Shown here in pieces: positions 1 to 8,824 of a stretch of DNA of 44,341 bases (within the stretch, counting starts at the first letter, position 1; the number at the start of each line of letters is the position of its first letter). The stretch is from positions 1 through 44,341 of the forward strand of contig JAQCBR010000021.1 in NCBI GenBank assembly GCA_027621295.1, given 5' to 3'. The notes beneath the pieces are model-generated. The model ran no database searches and was not told the DNA's origin. It worked only from the letters and a program-made list of their open reading frames with translations. This DNA comes from Planctomycetota bacterium (GTDB taxonomy: Bacteria; Planctomycetota; UBA1135; UBA2386). A program made the position numbers and the translations under genes.

Positions 1-2
1 TC

Positions 3-1478
3 GGCGCCGCCAGCGAGGCGCTCCGTCAGGCGGCCGAGCAGGCTGCCGCCGCCTCGCAGGGCGCCGACCCATCGGCCCCCGAGGCATCGGCCCAGCAGGC
101 CCAGGCCGCGCGCGAAGCACTCGAGGCCGCGCAGCAAACTCTCGAACAGGCTCTGCGCGACAGCAACGAGGGCCGGGAGCGAACGCTGGACGCGGCCCGC
201 GCCCGCAACGCCGAGCTGGCCGAGCAATCCCGCAGCGCAGCCGAGCAGATGGCGCGCGCTGCGCAGCAGGGACAGATCAGTGAAGCCCAGGCGGAGGCTG
301 CCAGCGAAGCGATGCAGCGCGCCGACCAGGCGATGCAGGCCGCCGAGCAGGCGCTCGAGTCGGGTCAGCAGGCGAACGCTGCCAACCAGCAGCAGCGCGC
401 CGCCGAGGCGCTCGACCGCGCGAGCGAGGACCTGGCCCGGAACCGCCCGCTCACCGACGAGCAGCGCGAAGACCTGGCCGAGATCGCCGAGCAGCAGGAG
501 CAGCTGCGCGAAGACATCATCCGCCTCGCCGAGATGATGGAGGAGCGCGAGAACCAGCGCGCGCAGCAGGCCCTCGACCGAGCCCAGCAGGCTGCGCAGC
601 AGGCCGAGGAGTCACTGCGCCGCGGCGACGTCGAGGACGCCGCCGAGCAGCAGCAGGAAGCCCGCGAGCAGCTCGAGCAGGCCCAGGAGGAGCTCGAGCG
701 CGAGCGAGACCGCTACCAGGACCTCCGCCAGGAAGAGCTTCTGTTCCGGATCGGTGAGGAGCTCCAGCAGTTCCTCGAGGCGCAGCGGCCGGTGACGGAG
801 GCGACGTCGAAGGCAGGCTCCGAACTGGCCGACGGCGCGCGGATGACGCGGCCGATGCGGCGCGCGCTGAACCAACTCGGCGAGACCGAACGGGAGCTGA
901 TCGGCAAGATCCGCTACGTGCGGGAAGCGCTCGCCGAGGAGGGCACGCTGGTCTTCACGCACGTGCTGATCAGCAACGAGACCGACCTCGAAGACGTCGC
1001 GTCCCGACTGTCGGGCCGCGACCCGGATGCAGGCGAATTCACGACGCTCCTGCAGCGGGAGGTCGAGGAGCGGACCGAACAGCTGCTCGAGGCGCTCGAG
1101 AACGAACGGCAGCGCCGGCGCGAGCAACGTCAGCAGGAGCAGCAGCAGGATCAGCAGCAGCAGCAGGACCAGCAGCAGTCGGAGAACCAGTTCGGCCCGC
1201 AGCGCGAACGCCTCGTGCCGATCATCTCCGAGCTCCTGATGCTGCGCCGGATGGAGGCCGAGATGGGCGAGCGGACCGCAGAGTTCGAACGACTCATCCA
1301 GGCGATCGGCGCCGACGGCGTCACCGAGGTCGAGGGGGCGATGGCCGAGCGGCTGTCCCACCAGCACAATGCGCTGACCGCGATCTTCCAGCAGCTCAAG
1401 GCGCAGCTGGAGGAAGCGCTCGGCGCGGGCGGCGGCGAGGAGATGAACCAGGATCCCCAGGAGGGACGCGGACGATGA
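3..1478 (+). CDS. Gln/Glu/Ala-rich coiled-coil protein, 5' end outside window
   Basis: The reading frame is open from the first bases of the window, so the N-terminus lies upstream; 491 residues are visible. Almost all of it is heptad-like sequence rich in Ala, Glu, Gln and Arg, which predicts long coiled coils. Around bases 1131-1180 there is a run of CAG-type codons giving a Gln-rich stretch. No catalytic motif is visible. A less repetitive segment (about bases 720-1020) may be a small helical domain. The TGA stop overlaps the ATG of the next gene (ATGA), so the two are probably translationally coupled. Large coiled-coil proteins of this kind, some labelled DUF4175-like, often accompany MoxR/DUF58 clusters in related bacteria, but that context cannot be seen here. 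Function unknown. The downstream in-frame ATG at 249 is not a credible start because coding composition continues above it. Confidence 0.75.
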   Translation, partial: GAASEALRQAAEQAAAASQGADPSAPEASAQQAQAAREALEAAQQTLEQALRDSNEGRERTLDAARARNAELAEQSRSAAEQMARAAQQGQISEAQAEAASEAMQRADQAMQAAEQALESGQQANAANQQQRAAEALDRASEDLARNRPLTDEQREDLAEIAEQQEQLREDIIRLAEMMEERENQRAQQALDRAQQAAQQAEESLRRGDVEDAAEQQQEAREQLEQAQEELERERDRYQDLRQEELLFRIGEELQQFLEAQRPVTEATSKAGSELADGARMTRPMRRALNQLGETERELIGKIRYVREALAEEGTLVFTHVLISNETDLEDVASRLSGRDPDAGEFTTLLQREVEERTEQLLEALENERQRRREQRQQEQQQDQQQQQDQQQSENQFGPQRERLVPIISELLMLRRMEAEMGERTAEFERLIQAIGADGVTEVEGAMAERLSHQHNALTAIFQQLKAQLEEALGAGGGEEMNQDPQEGRGR

Positions 1479-2239
1479 AGCGACTGATCCACACGTGCCT
1501 CGCCGGCGTCGCGCTGTGCGTGGCGTCGCCGCGCGCCACCGCCCAGATCGATCCCGGTGACGCGGTCCGGAAGATCGCGGAGACGATCGAGAAGGAGATG
1601 TCCGAGATCGACCGGCTGCTGCGCGAATCGAGCCGGGCTGGCGGCGCGGCCGGCGACGCCAGCAGCAGGATCCGCGACCTCATCGGCGGGACGCGCCAGT
1701 CCCAGGGCAAGGTCGTCCAGGGCATCGACGATCTGATCGAAGAGCTCGAGAAGATGTCGCAGCAGAGCCAGTCCCAGAGCCAGCAGTCGTCTTCCCAGCA
1801 GGACGAACAGCAGCGCCAGCAGAGCGGCCAGCAGGGACAACAGCAGGACCGCCCTCAGCAGGGGCAGCAGAACCCCCAACAGGGCAACCAGGGCAGCCGT
1901 CGCGAGAACCAGACCCCGGACGTGGCCCAGCAGCCGAACCAGGGCCAGCAGCAGGGCGAGCCCGGCGGGCAGGACCAGCCGCAGCAGGAGCAAGGTCGCG
2001 CCGACGCGCCGGGTGAGGACCAGGAGCGAGAGGGTCGGAACACGCAGGCCGGAACCGCGGCCGAGGGCGGAACCGAGCGCGTCGAACGCGGAGACGGCGC
2101 CGAGGGCTGGGGCTCCCTCCAGAAGTACGTCCCGCCGCAGTACCAGCGCGCCGGCGCACCCGAGGTTCCCGCGCGCTACCGGCGACTGCACGAGGCGTTC
2201 CAGAAGCGCTCCCATCAGACCGGCAAGTCCGGCAACTGA
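1475..2239 (+). CDS. secreted Gln-rich protein of unknown function
   Basis: 254 residues. The N-terminus (MKRLIHTCLAGVALCVASPR, then ATAQ) is a signal peptide with a likely cut after ATA, so the protein is exported. Residues about 25-85 are helical and charged. Residues about 90-190 are low-complexity, dominated by Gln, Ser, Gly and Glu. A conserved-looking C-terminal segment begins GWGSLQKYVPPQY and continues with EVPARYRRLHEAF. A short Trp-containing tail after a Gln-rich linker is reminiscent of uncharacterised planctomycete proteins (from memory, not checked). The start overlaps the stop of the upstream coiled-coil gene by four bases, and both share Gln-rich composition, so a common envelope-associated complex is plausible. 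I do not recognise a catalytic function. Confidence 0.75.
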   Translation: MKRLIHTCLAGVALCVASPRATAQIDPGDAVRKIAETIEKEMSEIDRLLRESSRAGGAAGDASSRIRDLIGGTRQSQGKVVQGIDDLIEELEKMSQQSQSQSQQSSSQQDEQQRQQSGQQGQQQDRPQQGQQNPQQGNQGSRRENQTPDVAQQPNQGQQQGEPGGQDQPQQEQGRADAPGEDQEREGRNTQAGTAAEGGTERVERGDGAEGWGSLQKYVPPQYQRAGAPEVPARYRRLHEAFQKRSHQTGKSGN

Positions 2240-2325
2240 CGGCTGGCAGCGCCGGACGACTGCGGCGATCCAGCGGGGCGCGGGCACTTGCTGAGAGACG
2301 CGGCCCAATCACGGTCCTTTCGGGC

Positions 2326-2331
2326 TAGCGT
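2326..2331 (+). promoter_or_regulatory. -10 element TAGCGT (leaderless type)
   Basis: GGGCTAGCGT ends six bases before the ATG at 2338, and no Shine-Dalgarno sequence is present. No convincing -35 hexamer lies 16-18 bases upstream. The spacing places the transcription start at or next to the ATG. It is one of six strict GCTANNNT sites found in this position in the window. Confidence 0.5.
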
Positions 2332-2337
2332 TCGTCC

Positions 2338-2985
2338 ATGCCTGGACGAGCCCGTGAACTCGCAGCCATGACCGCGCTCCTCGCGGCGTGTGCTTGCGTG
2401 TCCCCGAACCCCACCACGACGCCGTCATCCATCGACGCAGAACGGAGCACCACGATGAGCCAAGAAGCACTCGAGCAGAAGATCGACGCGATCTTCGGCG
2501 CCCACATGGACGCCGAGCTGGCCGGGGATCTCGACAAGACGCTGGCCACGATGTCCGACGAGCCCCACCTCGTGAACGTGCCGACGATGATCGGCGGCAA
2601 GGGACCGGACGGCGTGCGGACCTTCTACGCGAACCGGCTCATCGGCCAGTTCTTCCCGCCGGACGTGAAGTTCGAGACGTTGTCGAGGACGTACAGCCCG
2701 GAGCGGTTGGTCGACGAACTGATCATCTCGTTCACGCACACCCACAAGATCGACTGGATGCTTCCGGGCGTCGAACCGACGAACAGGTTCGTCGAGGTCG
2801 CGTTCGTCGTCATCGTCGGCATCGACGGGGACAAGGTGACACACGAGCACATCCACTGGGATCAGGCGAACGTCCTCGTCCAACTCGGACTGCTCGACCC
2901 CACCGGACTGCCTGTGTCCGGCGCGGGCGCTGCCGCCAAGCTGCGTGACCCATCGACGCCGGACCCGTTCTTCGGCGAGGGCTGA
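2338..2985 (+). CDS. NTF2-like / SnoaL-like domain protein, probable lipoprotein
   Basis: 215 residues. After Met40 the sequence is a single NTF2-like cone-fold domain: an N-terminal helix (EALEQKIDAIFGAHMDAELA), a YANRLIGQFFPPDVKFE segment and a late HEHIHWDQANVLVQLGLLDP motif typical of nuclear transport factor 2 family/SnoaL-like proteins. Such domains bind or isomerise small molecules; the ligand here is unknown. With the start at 2338 the N-terminus contains LLAAC, a lipobox-like site at Cys18, suggesting an envelope lipoprotein, although the hydrophobic stretch is short. The alternative start at 2455 (MSQEALEQK) would give a cytoplasmic protein. I prefer 2338 because a -10-like TAGCGT ends six bases before that ATG. 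The gene is monocistronic and converges with rodA. Confidence 0.75.
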   Translation: MPGRARELAAMTALLAACACVSPNPTTTPSSIDAERSTTMSQEALEQKIDAIFGAHMDAELAGDLDKTLATMSDEPHLVNVPTMIGGKGPDGVRTFYANRLIGQFFPPDVKFETLSRTYSPERLVDELIISFTHTHKIDWMLPGVEPTNRFVEVAFVVIVGIDGDKVTHEHIHWDQANVLVQLGLLDPTGLPVSGAGAAAKLRDPSTPDPFFGEG

Positions 2986-3020
2986 GCGGCCGCGCCAGCT
3001 CCTCGCAGGAGGTCGGCCGC
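2986..3020. terminator. bidirectional hairpin between convergent genes
   Basis: A two-part stem lies immediately after the stop at 2985 and six bases from the rodA stop at 3026. The outer arms are GCGGCCG (2986-2992) and CGGCCGC (3014-3020). The inner arms are CTCCT (2999-3003) and AGGAG (3007-3011) around a CGC loop. There is no T-tract. The symmetric placement between convergent stop codons supports a terminator or 3'-end stabiliser for both transcripts. Confidence 0.5.
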
Positions 3021-3025
3021 GAGGG

Positions 3026-4183
3026 TCAAGAGTATCCGTCGCCGCCGAGCACGGGCTCGGGCCGCGCGCCGACGCCGAGCGCGACCGCAAGGCCGAGGAC
3101 CGCGGCCACGGTCACGCTGCCGCCCTGACTGACGAGCGGTAGCGGTAGCCCTGTTGCAGGCAGCATCCACGCGCAGACGGCGACGTGGAGGAAGGACTGC
3201 GCGCCGAGCCATGCGGCCACGCCGACGACGACGAGCCGGCCGAACCGCTCCCGCGTCCGCACCGCGATGCGCAGGAGCCCGAGCACGAGCAGCAGATAGA
3301 GACCGATCAGTCCGATCGATCCGAGCAGCCCCGCCTCCTCGGCGAGCACCGCGAAGATGTAGTCCCCGTAGCGGTAGGGCAGGAAGTCGAAGCGGCTCTG
3401 CGGCCCCTGCAGGTATCCATGGCCGCTGACTCCGCCCGACCCGATCGCGATCAGCGCCTGCCAGGGCTGGTACGCATCACCCAGCAGCATCTCCCGCACC
3501 GCCGGGTCTCCCTCCACGGCCGCACGGTCCCAGCCGAGGTGCTCGAGCCAGACCCGCACCCTCGTCTTCTGGTACTCGGCCAGCACCGTGAACCAGGCCA
3601 CGACGAGGAGAGCGAGCCCGGACGCGCCGAAGGCCAGGAGCCGCCGACCCGACACGCCCGCTGCGTAGGCGACCGCGAACAGGATCGGCCAGAACGTCAG
3701 CGAGCTGCCGAAGTCGGGCTGTAGGAACACGAGTCCGACCGGCAGCGCGGTGATCCCGATCGGCACGAGAAGCCCCTCGAAGAGCCCTGCCTTGTCCCGG
3801 AACCGGAACCACGCGGCGAGCGCCAGCACGACCGCGAGCTTCGCGAACTCGCTCGGCTGCAGCGCGAACCCGACACCGGGCATCCGGTACCAACGCCGCG
3901 CGCCGTTCAGCACCGAGCCGAAGAAGAACAGCCCGACCAGGGCCAGCACGGCCAGCGCATACACCGCCCACGCACCGCGCAGGAACCGCGCATAGGGCAC
4001 GAACACGACCACCGCACCGAGCACGGTTCCCGCGCAGAGGAACAGCACCTGCTTGCGGGCGAGGGCTTCGAGATCGGAGCCGTACGTCGCCGAGTGCACG
4101 AACAGCACTCCGACCGCGCTGATCGTCGCGATCAGCAGGACCACCCACCAGTCGACGTGGCGCAGCACCTTGCCGACCGTCAC
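3026..4183 (-). CDS. rodA: rod shape-determining protein RodA (SEDS glycosyltransferase)
   Basis: 385 residues with about ten hydrophobic segments. SEDS (RodA/FtsW/SpoVE) landmarks are clear: RRWYRMPGVGFALQPSEFAKLA in the middle, FLQPDFGSSLTF, a long extracellular loop, GSGGVSGHGYLQGPQSRFDFLPYRYGDYIFAVLAEE, and PLPLVSQGGS near the C-terminus. RodA polymerises lipid II into glycan strands in the inner membrane together with PBP2. The PBP2 gene lies directly upstream, its stop overlapping this ATG by four bases. That pairing and the mre genes upstream make RodA a better call than FtsW. Length is typical of the family. This is the last gene of the elongation operon, and the hairpin at 2986-3020 follows it. 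Confidence 0.95.
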   Translation of the reverse strand: MTVGKVLRHVDWWVVLLIATISAVGVLFVHSATYGSDLEALARKQVLFLCAGTVLGAVVVFVPYARFLRGAWAVYALAVLALVGLFFFGSVLNGARRWYRMPGVGFALQPSEFAKLAVVLALAAWFRFRDKAGLFEGLLVPIGITALPVGLVFLQPDFGSSLTFWPILFAVAYAAGVSGRRLLAFGASGLALLVVAWFTVLAEYQKTRVRVWLEHLGWDRAAVEGDPAVREMLLGDAYQPWQALIAIGSGGVSGHGYLQGPQSRFDFLPYRYGDYIFAVLAEEAGLLGSIGLIGLYLLLVLGLLRIAVRTRERFGRLVVVGVAAWLGAQSFLHVAVCAWMLPATGLPLPLVSQGGSVTVAAVLGLAVALGVGARPEPVLGGDGYS

Positions 4184-6906
4184 GGACGCTCACCCCGCAG
4201 ATACTCGCCCGAGAGTTCCGGGTCCGACGCGATGCCCTCGATCAGGCGCTGGATCAACGGCGCCGCGACCAGACCGCCGCTGTCCTCGGTGCGATAGACG
4301 ACCGCGGCGAACGCGAGGCGCGGGCGATCCGCCCCGGCGACGTAGCCGGCGAACCATGCGTTGTTGAGCCCCTCTCCGCGCGGATCGCGGGCAGCTGACA
4401 GCACCTCGGCAGTCCCCGTCTTGCCGACCAGAACGGCACCGTGGGTCGCGCGCAGACGCTCGGCGAAGCCCGACAGCTGGCGCCGAGCCGTGCCCGTGCG
4501 CACGCAGAGCGCGAGGCCTTCACGGACCACCGCGAGCTCCTCGTCGGTGTAGGGCATCCGCGTGACGACGGCCGACACGTCGCGGACCACGCGGAGCTGC
4601 GGCAGCGCGCCGGTCGCGATCCCCGCGTAGGCGCGCGCGACGAAGACCGGCCAGACGGCGAGGCCGTAGCCGATCCCCTTCTTCGGCACGGGGAACGCGC
4701 TGTCGACCTCGACGCGCGGCCCCCCGCCGTAGAGGCGGATCATCCCGGCGAGGCGGTCCTGGTAGGTACCGTCGGCGATCCCCGACAGGCCGTCGCCCGG
4801 GTGCCAGCCGAAGCGGGCGTACGCGCGCAGCAGGCCGGCCGGGCCGAGCCGGCTCGCCGCCTCGAAGAAGTAGATGTTGCACGACTCGGCGATCGCGTCG
4901 GCGGTCGAGCGTGCATCCGCACCGTGGTAGTGGCGCGCGCCCGCGGCACCGCAGTACTGGGGGCGCCCCCGGTACGGAATCTCCTCCGACGGCTGCCACG
5001 TGCCTTCACACGCGGGGAACGACGAAGGATCGACGAGCGGTGCCGCCGCATCCTCGCTGCCCTCGCGGACCGCACGCAGGTACTCGAGCGCGACCAGCGG
5101 CTTCGCGACCGAGCCGACGTAGGGACTCCAGGCGACCGGCATGGCCCCGATCGTCCAACCCTCCTCCGCCGGCGCACCCGGCCGGCCCGTGCGGTGCCGG
5201 CGTCCGACGAGGGCCAACACATCGCCGTTCTCGGGATCGATCAGAGCGATCGCGCGCTCCGAGTCCGGGCCGGGCACGCCGAGCGCTTCCTCGGCGAGGC
5301 GCTGCAGCCGGACGTCGACCGTCGAGGTGACGTCGCGACCGGGCGACACGTCGAGCCGGTCGAACATCCGCGTCTCCCGCGCGCGCTTGTCCTGTTCGAC
5401 GAAGCGCAGGCCGGGCCGACCGCTCAGCACGTCGTCGAGCGCAGCCTCGATCCCGGTTCGACCGAGACGGCCGAACACAGCGAGGTGCCAGCGCATCGCG
5501 TTCGCCGCCGACTGGCGGACGACCCCCTCGAACTCCTCGGGGAGGTCGAGGTCGAGCCGCGCGAACTCGTCCTCGCCGGCGATCAGGCGCACCGCGTCGT
5601 ACTCGGGAGACCTACCGTCCGGGCTGTAGAGCCCGACCGACCCCACGAGCCCTGCGAGACTCGCGAGGTCGTCCCGGCCAGGGAGCGCGCCGTGTTCCCG
5701 GCGGACCGCAGGCCGGAGCGACAGTCCCGGGTGACGCTCCTCGAGCAGCGCGACCCAGACCGCGACATCGTGCGGGATGCGCGCGCGCACGCGGAACGGA
5801 CGCTCCTCGTCGCGGAAGCGCGGCATCTCGAGGCCTTCAGGAAGATCCGCGAACAGCGGCTCGTCGCCCGCGGCGCCGCGCAGTGGGTCGAAGTACTGGT
5901 CGATGCCGCTCCGCGCAGCATCCCTCGCCTCGACCCGCGCCGCGAGTTCGACGCGGTAGCGCTCGATCAGGTCGGAGCGCTCGTCCTCCGGCCAGTCGCA
6001 CCACTCCTGCCACGTGTTCCACGCGCGCCCCTGTTCACCGAGGAAGCGCCAGAAGCTCGACTGACGGAGTGCGGCAGCCTCGCTCTCGCTCCGTTCGGCG
6101 AGCTGGCGCCAGACGGCGTGATCGACGAACGCCTCGTCGAGGCGGGCGAACAGCGACCCGCCGGCCGTCGCACCCGCGCGGACGAGCAGCCGGTCGTCGA
6201 GCGCACGGAGTTCCGCCACCCTCTCGGCGAGCGCTGCCCGCAGCGCCACACGCGCTGCAGCAGGGTCCGGACCGAGCGGCTCCAGCAGGGGATCGCTCTC
6301 GGCCGCCGAGCAGGCGATCTCCAGCACGGTGCCGTCGCGCTCCGGGTCCTGGACGGCGCGGAGCACCGCCGTCGCGAGTCTCGCACGCGGCACGCCGGAC
6401 AGCGCGGCGACCGTCGCGACGGCCTGGATGCGGACGTCCCGGGACACCGCCTCGGCTGGCCGATCCTCACCCCCGTATCCAGGGAGCTCCGCCGCGCGCG
6501 GCCATGCGTTCCCGCCGCGGAGCCAGCGCACCGGCAGGGCGAGCAGCGCATCGAGTGCGTTCGCCGGCGCGTCCCGGTCGGCGTAGCGCAGGCTGCTGAT
6601 GCCGGTCCGTCCCTGGTCCGCGAGGCTCGCGGCATGGAGAGCGAGCCCCACCGGATGCTGGCGACGGAACGTCCGGTACGTCAGCTCCAGGTCGAACCCG
6701 GGAGCATCGAACGCCAGCGGGACGCCGTGCCGGTCGGCGATGTCCCCTCGCCGCGTCGGCACGTCCTTGAACGCCCAGCGGTTCCGGTAGCTGCGCTCCA
6801 GCCAGAAGTCGTGCTGCGAGACCTGCAGCTGGAACAGCCAGCCGACCAGCACGATCGCCGCCAGCCCGAAGAACCACGCGATGCGTCGGATGCGATCCCG
6901 ACTCAT
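4180..6906 (-). CDS. mrdA: penicillin-binding protein 2 (class B transpeptidase), enlarged
   Basis: 908 residues. An N-terminal membrane anchor (about 8-28, IAWFFGLAAIVLVGWLFQLQV) is followed by the pedestal start RRGDIADRHGVPLAFD. The transpeptidase motifs are all intact: SVAK with Ser599 and Lys602, SCN with Ser675 and Asn677, and KTG at 829-831. PBP2 crosslinks peptidoglycan synthesised by RodA in the periplasm. The catalytic serine lies roughly 270 residues later than in the usual PBP2 of about 630 residues (E. coli Ser330). The extra length is a predicted helical, charged region, roughly residues 90-370, between the anchor and the conserved pedestal. The gene overlaps mreD and rodA by four bases each. 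The catalytic domain is confident; the role of the insertion is unknown. Confidence 0.93.
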   Translation of the reverse strand: MSRDRIRRIAWFFGLAAIVLVGWLFQLQVSQHDFWLERSYRNRWAFKDVPTRRGDIADRHGVPLAFDAPGFDLELTYRTFRRQHPVGLALHAASLADQGRTGISSLRYADRDAPANALDALLALPVRWLRGGNAWPRAAELPGYGGEDRPAEAVSRDVRIQAVATVAALSGVPRARLATAVLRAVQDPERDGTVLEIACSAAESDPLLEPLGPDPAAARVALRAALAERVAELRALDDRLLVRAGATAGGSLFARLDEAFVDHAVWRQLAERSESEAAALRQSSFWRFLGEQGRAWNTWQEWCDWPEDERSDLIERYRVELAARVEARDAARSGIDQYFDPLRGAAGDEPLFADLPEGLEMPRFRDEERPFRVRARIPHDVAVWVALLEERHPGLSLRPAVRREHGALPGRDDLASLAGLVGSVGLYSPDGRSPEYDAVRLIAGEDEFARLDLDLPEEFEGVVRQSAANAMRWHLAVFGRLGRTGIEAALDDVLSGRPGLRFVEQDKRARETRMFDRLDVSPGRDVTSTVDVRLQRLAEEALGVPGPDSERAIALIDPENGDVLALVGRRHRTGRPGAPAEEGWTIGAMPVAWSPYVGSVAKPLVALEYLRAVREGSEDAAAPLVDPSSFPACEGTWQPSEEIPYRGRPQYCGAAGARHYHGADARSTADAIAESCNIYFFEAASRLGPAGLLRAYARFGWHPGDGLSGIADGTYQDRLAGMIRLYGGGPRVEVDSAFPVPKKGIGYGLAVWPVFVARAYAGIATGALPQLRVVRDVSAVVTRMPYTDEELAVVREGLALCVRTGTARRQLSGFAERLRATHGAVLVGKTGTAEVLSAARDPRGEGLNNAWFAGYVAGADRPRLAFAAVVYRTEDSGGLVAAPLIQRLIEGIASDPELSGEYLRGERP

Positions 6907-7388
6907 GCCCGCTTCTCCGCGAACAGTCCGAACGGAGGGAGGCGCAAGAGGACGCCGGCGGCCAGCGGCGCGACGAACGCGGTCAGCATCACGGCCGACC
7001 AGCCGCTGCCCGCAGCGACGTCGACGGGCTGCCGCGAGAGCTCCGCGAAGAACGCCGCGACGGGCCCCATCGTCAGCGCCAGGAACGCGGCCGCCAGCAC
7101 CTGGATCGCCAGCGATCGCTCGACGAACGCGAGCCTCGCGGGGAGCAGGACTGCGACCGGGATCCCCATCGACAGGAAGTGGACCGCCGCATCCCCGTCC
7201 TCGAGCAGCGCGCGACCGAGCGCCGCGCAGAGCAGGAAGCCCGGAACCGCGCTGGTCCGCACGAACAGCGCCGCGAGCAGGCAGATGGCCGCCGCGAGAT
7301 CGACGCGGAACGGCAGCGTGCCGGCCAGCAGCCCCTCGACGAGGAAGAGGTAGGGCGCGAGGAAGAACCAGAGGAACCAGCGGATCAC
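6903..7388 (-). CDS. mreD: rod shape-determining protein MreD
   Basis: 161 residues from the GTG at 7388. Nearly the whole protein is hydrophobic, with about five to six membrane segments beginning IRWFLWFFLAPYLFLVEGLL. MreD is poorly conserved, and the call rests on topology, size and its position between mreC and mrdA. The GTG start is chosen because it overlaps the mreC stop (GTGA) and is preceded by GGAGGTG at a suitable distance; a longer in-frame extension upstream is Arg-rich and merely overlaps mreC. MreD is an inner-membrane partner of MreC and RodA in the elongasome. The stop overlaps the mrdA ATG by four bases, so translation is probably coupled. Confidence 0.85.
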   Translation of the reverse strand: MIRWFLWFFLAPYLFLVEGLLAGTLPFRVDLAAAICLLAALFVRTSAVPGFLLCAALGRALLEDGDAAVHFLSMGIPVAVLLPARLAFVERSLAIQVLAAAFLALTMGPVAAFFAELSRQPVDVAAGSGWSAVMLTAFVAPLAAGVLLRLPPFGLFAEKRA

Positions 7389-8824
7389 CGCGACACCTCC
7401 TGGCCCACGTCGTGTCGGAACACCGCGAGCGCGGACTCCTGCTCGGGGTCGACGTGCTCGACGACGATCGAGGCGCCCCCGGGCGCAGCCGTCACGACGC
7501 ACGGACCGAGGTAGAGCCCGGCGGGCACGTCGGGAATCGACGCCCCTGTGAACGCCCGCCCGGAACCCGGGGCCACCACGTCACCCGTCGCCTCCAGCGT
7601 GACGCGGGTGCCGTCGCGCGCCGTCGCGCGCGCCATCAGGTCGACGGGTGCGCCGCCGTCGTCCGGCAGCAGGGTGATCGGCCAGGACCGCCCGGGCTGC
7701 CCGAAGGGCGCGACGACTCCGTAGCCGAGCCCCGCCGTCGCGAGCACGCCGACCAGCCGCTCGCCGTGGACGAGGGCGGCACCTTCCCCCAACCATGCGC
7801 CCGTGAGCACGTCCGTCGTCACGAACCAACGGATGCGCACCGAGGACGAGACGGGCAGCCGCGACGAGCGGGCCGCGAAGAGCTCGCCGTGGCCGAGCGG
7901 GCGGAAGGTCGGCACAGCGCGTGACGTCCCGGCACCGGGCACCCAGACCACCACCGCGTGCACGGACTCCGGCGGCACGGCGGGCGCGACGAACAGCCCG
8001 ATGGGAACGACGTCGCCGCCGGCGTCGCGGTAGCCCTCGACGCGGAGCGTGCCGATACGCAGGCCGTGCGGAAGCGGCCCGAGCGGATCGTCCTCGAGCC
8101 CGGAGGTGAGGACTTCGTGCTCGCCGCCCGCGATGGTCGCTGCGCGGTAGGGGTCCGCCGGCAGCACGCAGCGCAGCGCGTGGGCGTCGATCGTCGAAGC
8201 GGGCTCGACGACGACGGGCAGCGGACCGTCGTCGGCGGCGATCCAGGCCGGGACGCGGCGCGGCAGCGCGCCACGCTCCGACGCGTGGAGGAGGCGCACC
8301 CGCGCGCGATCCTCGGCCCCCCCCGCCGCATCGGCGTTCGGCTCGGCCAGGAAGCCGACGAGCGCGTCTCCGACCGTGACGAACGGCGCTGCGCCCGGCG
8401 GCAGGTCCTGCCACGCGATCGCGAGCTGCAGCTCGGTCGGTCCACCCCTCCCGCGTTCCAGGCCTCGGGCCACGACGGGAATCGGCCAACCGACCAGGCC
8501 GAAGGGCACGCCGGCTGGACGGCGACGTGCGGCCGCCGCACGGCGCGCACGCAGCGCATCGACGGCCCGCGAGGCTGCATCGAGTCGATCGACCTCCGAC
8601 GCGTCGGCCGCGCGGACAACCCGCGCGCCGAGCAGGCCCTGCGCACGGAGCGGCAGGACCTGGAGCGTCGCGCACGCGGACTCGACGACGCGCAGCGCCG
8701 CAGGCTGGACCAGTGCCAACACCGCCGTGAGCAGGCTCGCGTAGAGCGCGACGGGGAACACCTGCCGCCCCTGCGCCGCGGCGGCGGCTCTACCGAAGCT
8801 CGGGTTGCGACGTGCGCGGCTCAT
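7385..8824 (-). CDS. mreC: MreC-like elongasome scaffold, long and divergent
   Basis: 479 residues, longer than typical MreC (roughly 270-370). One membrane segment lies at about residues 22-45 (VFPVALYASLLTAVLALVQP), followed by a short Ala/Arg-rich helical region and a long extracytoplasmic beta-rich part. Sequence conservation is weak; the assignment depends mostly on gene order mreB-mreC-mreD and on topology. Short segments such as GEGAALVHGERLVGVLATAG fit the pattern of repeated small beta-barrels in MreC. MreC bridges MreB in the cytoplasm with PBP2 and RodA in the periplasm. It is separated from mreB by 82 bases and overlaps mreD. No Shine-Dalgarno sequence is obvious before the ATG. 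An alternative is an unrelated envelope protein occupying the mreC slot, which I think less likely. Confidence 0.75.
   Translation of the reverse strand: MSRARRNPSFGRAAAAAQGRQVFPVALYASLLTAVLALVQPAALRVVESACATLQVLPLRAQGLLGARVVRAADASEVDRLDAASRAVDALRARRAAAARRRPAGVPFGLVGWPIPVVARGLERGRGGPTELQLAIAWQDLPPGAAPFVTVGDALVGFLAEPNADAAGGAEDRARVRLLHASERGALPRRVPAWIAADDGPLPVVVEPASTIDAHALRCVLPADPYRAATIAGGEHEVLTSGLEDDPLGPLPHGLRIGTLRVEGYRDAGGDVVPIGLFVAPAVPPESVHAVVVWVPGAGTSRAVPTFRPLGHGELFAARSSRLPVSSSVRIRWFVTTDVLTGAWLGEGAALVHGERLVGVLATAGLGYGVVAPFGQPGRSWPITLLPDDGGAPVDLMARATARDGTRVTLEATGDVVAPGSGRAFTGASIPDVPAGLYLGPCVVTAAPGGASIVVEHVDPEQESALAVFRHDVGQEVSR

Noticed and set aside
4441..7353. 970-codon open frame on the plus strand
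   Set aside because: It is antisense to mrdA and mreD and has the Arg/Pro-rich, motif-free composition of a shadow frame in GC-rich DNA.
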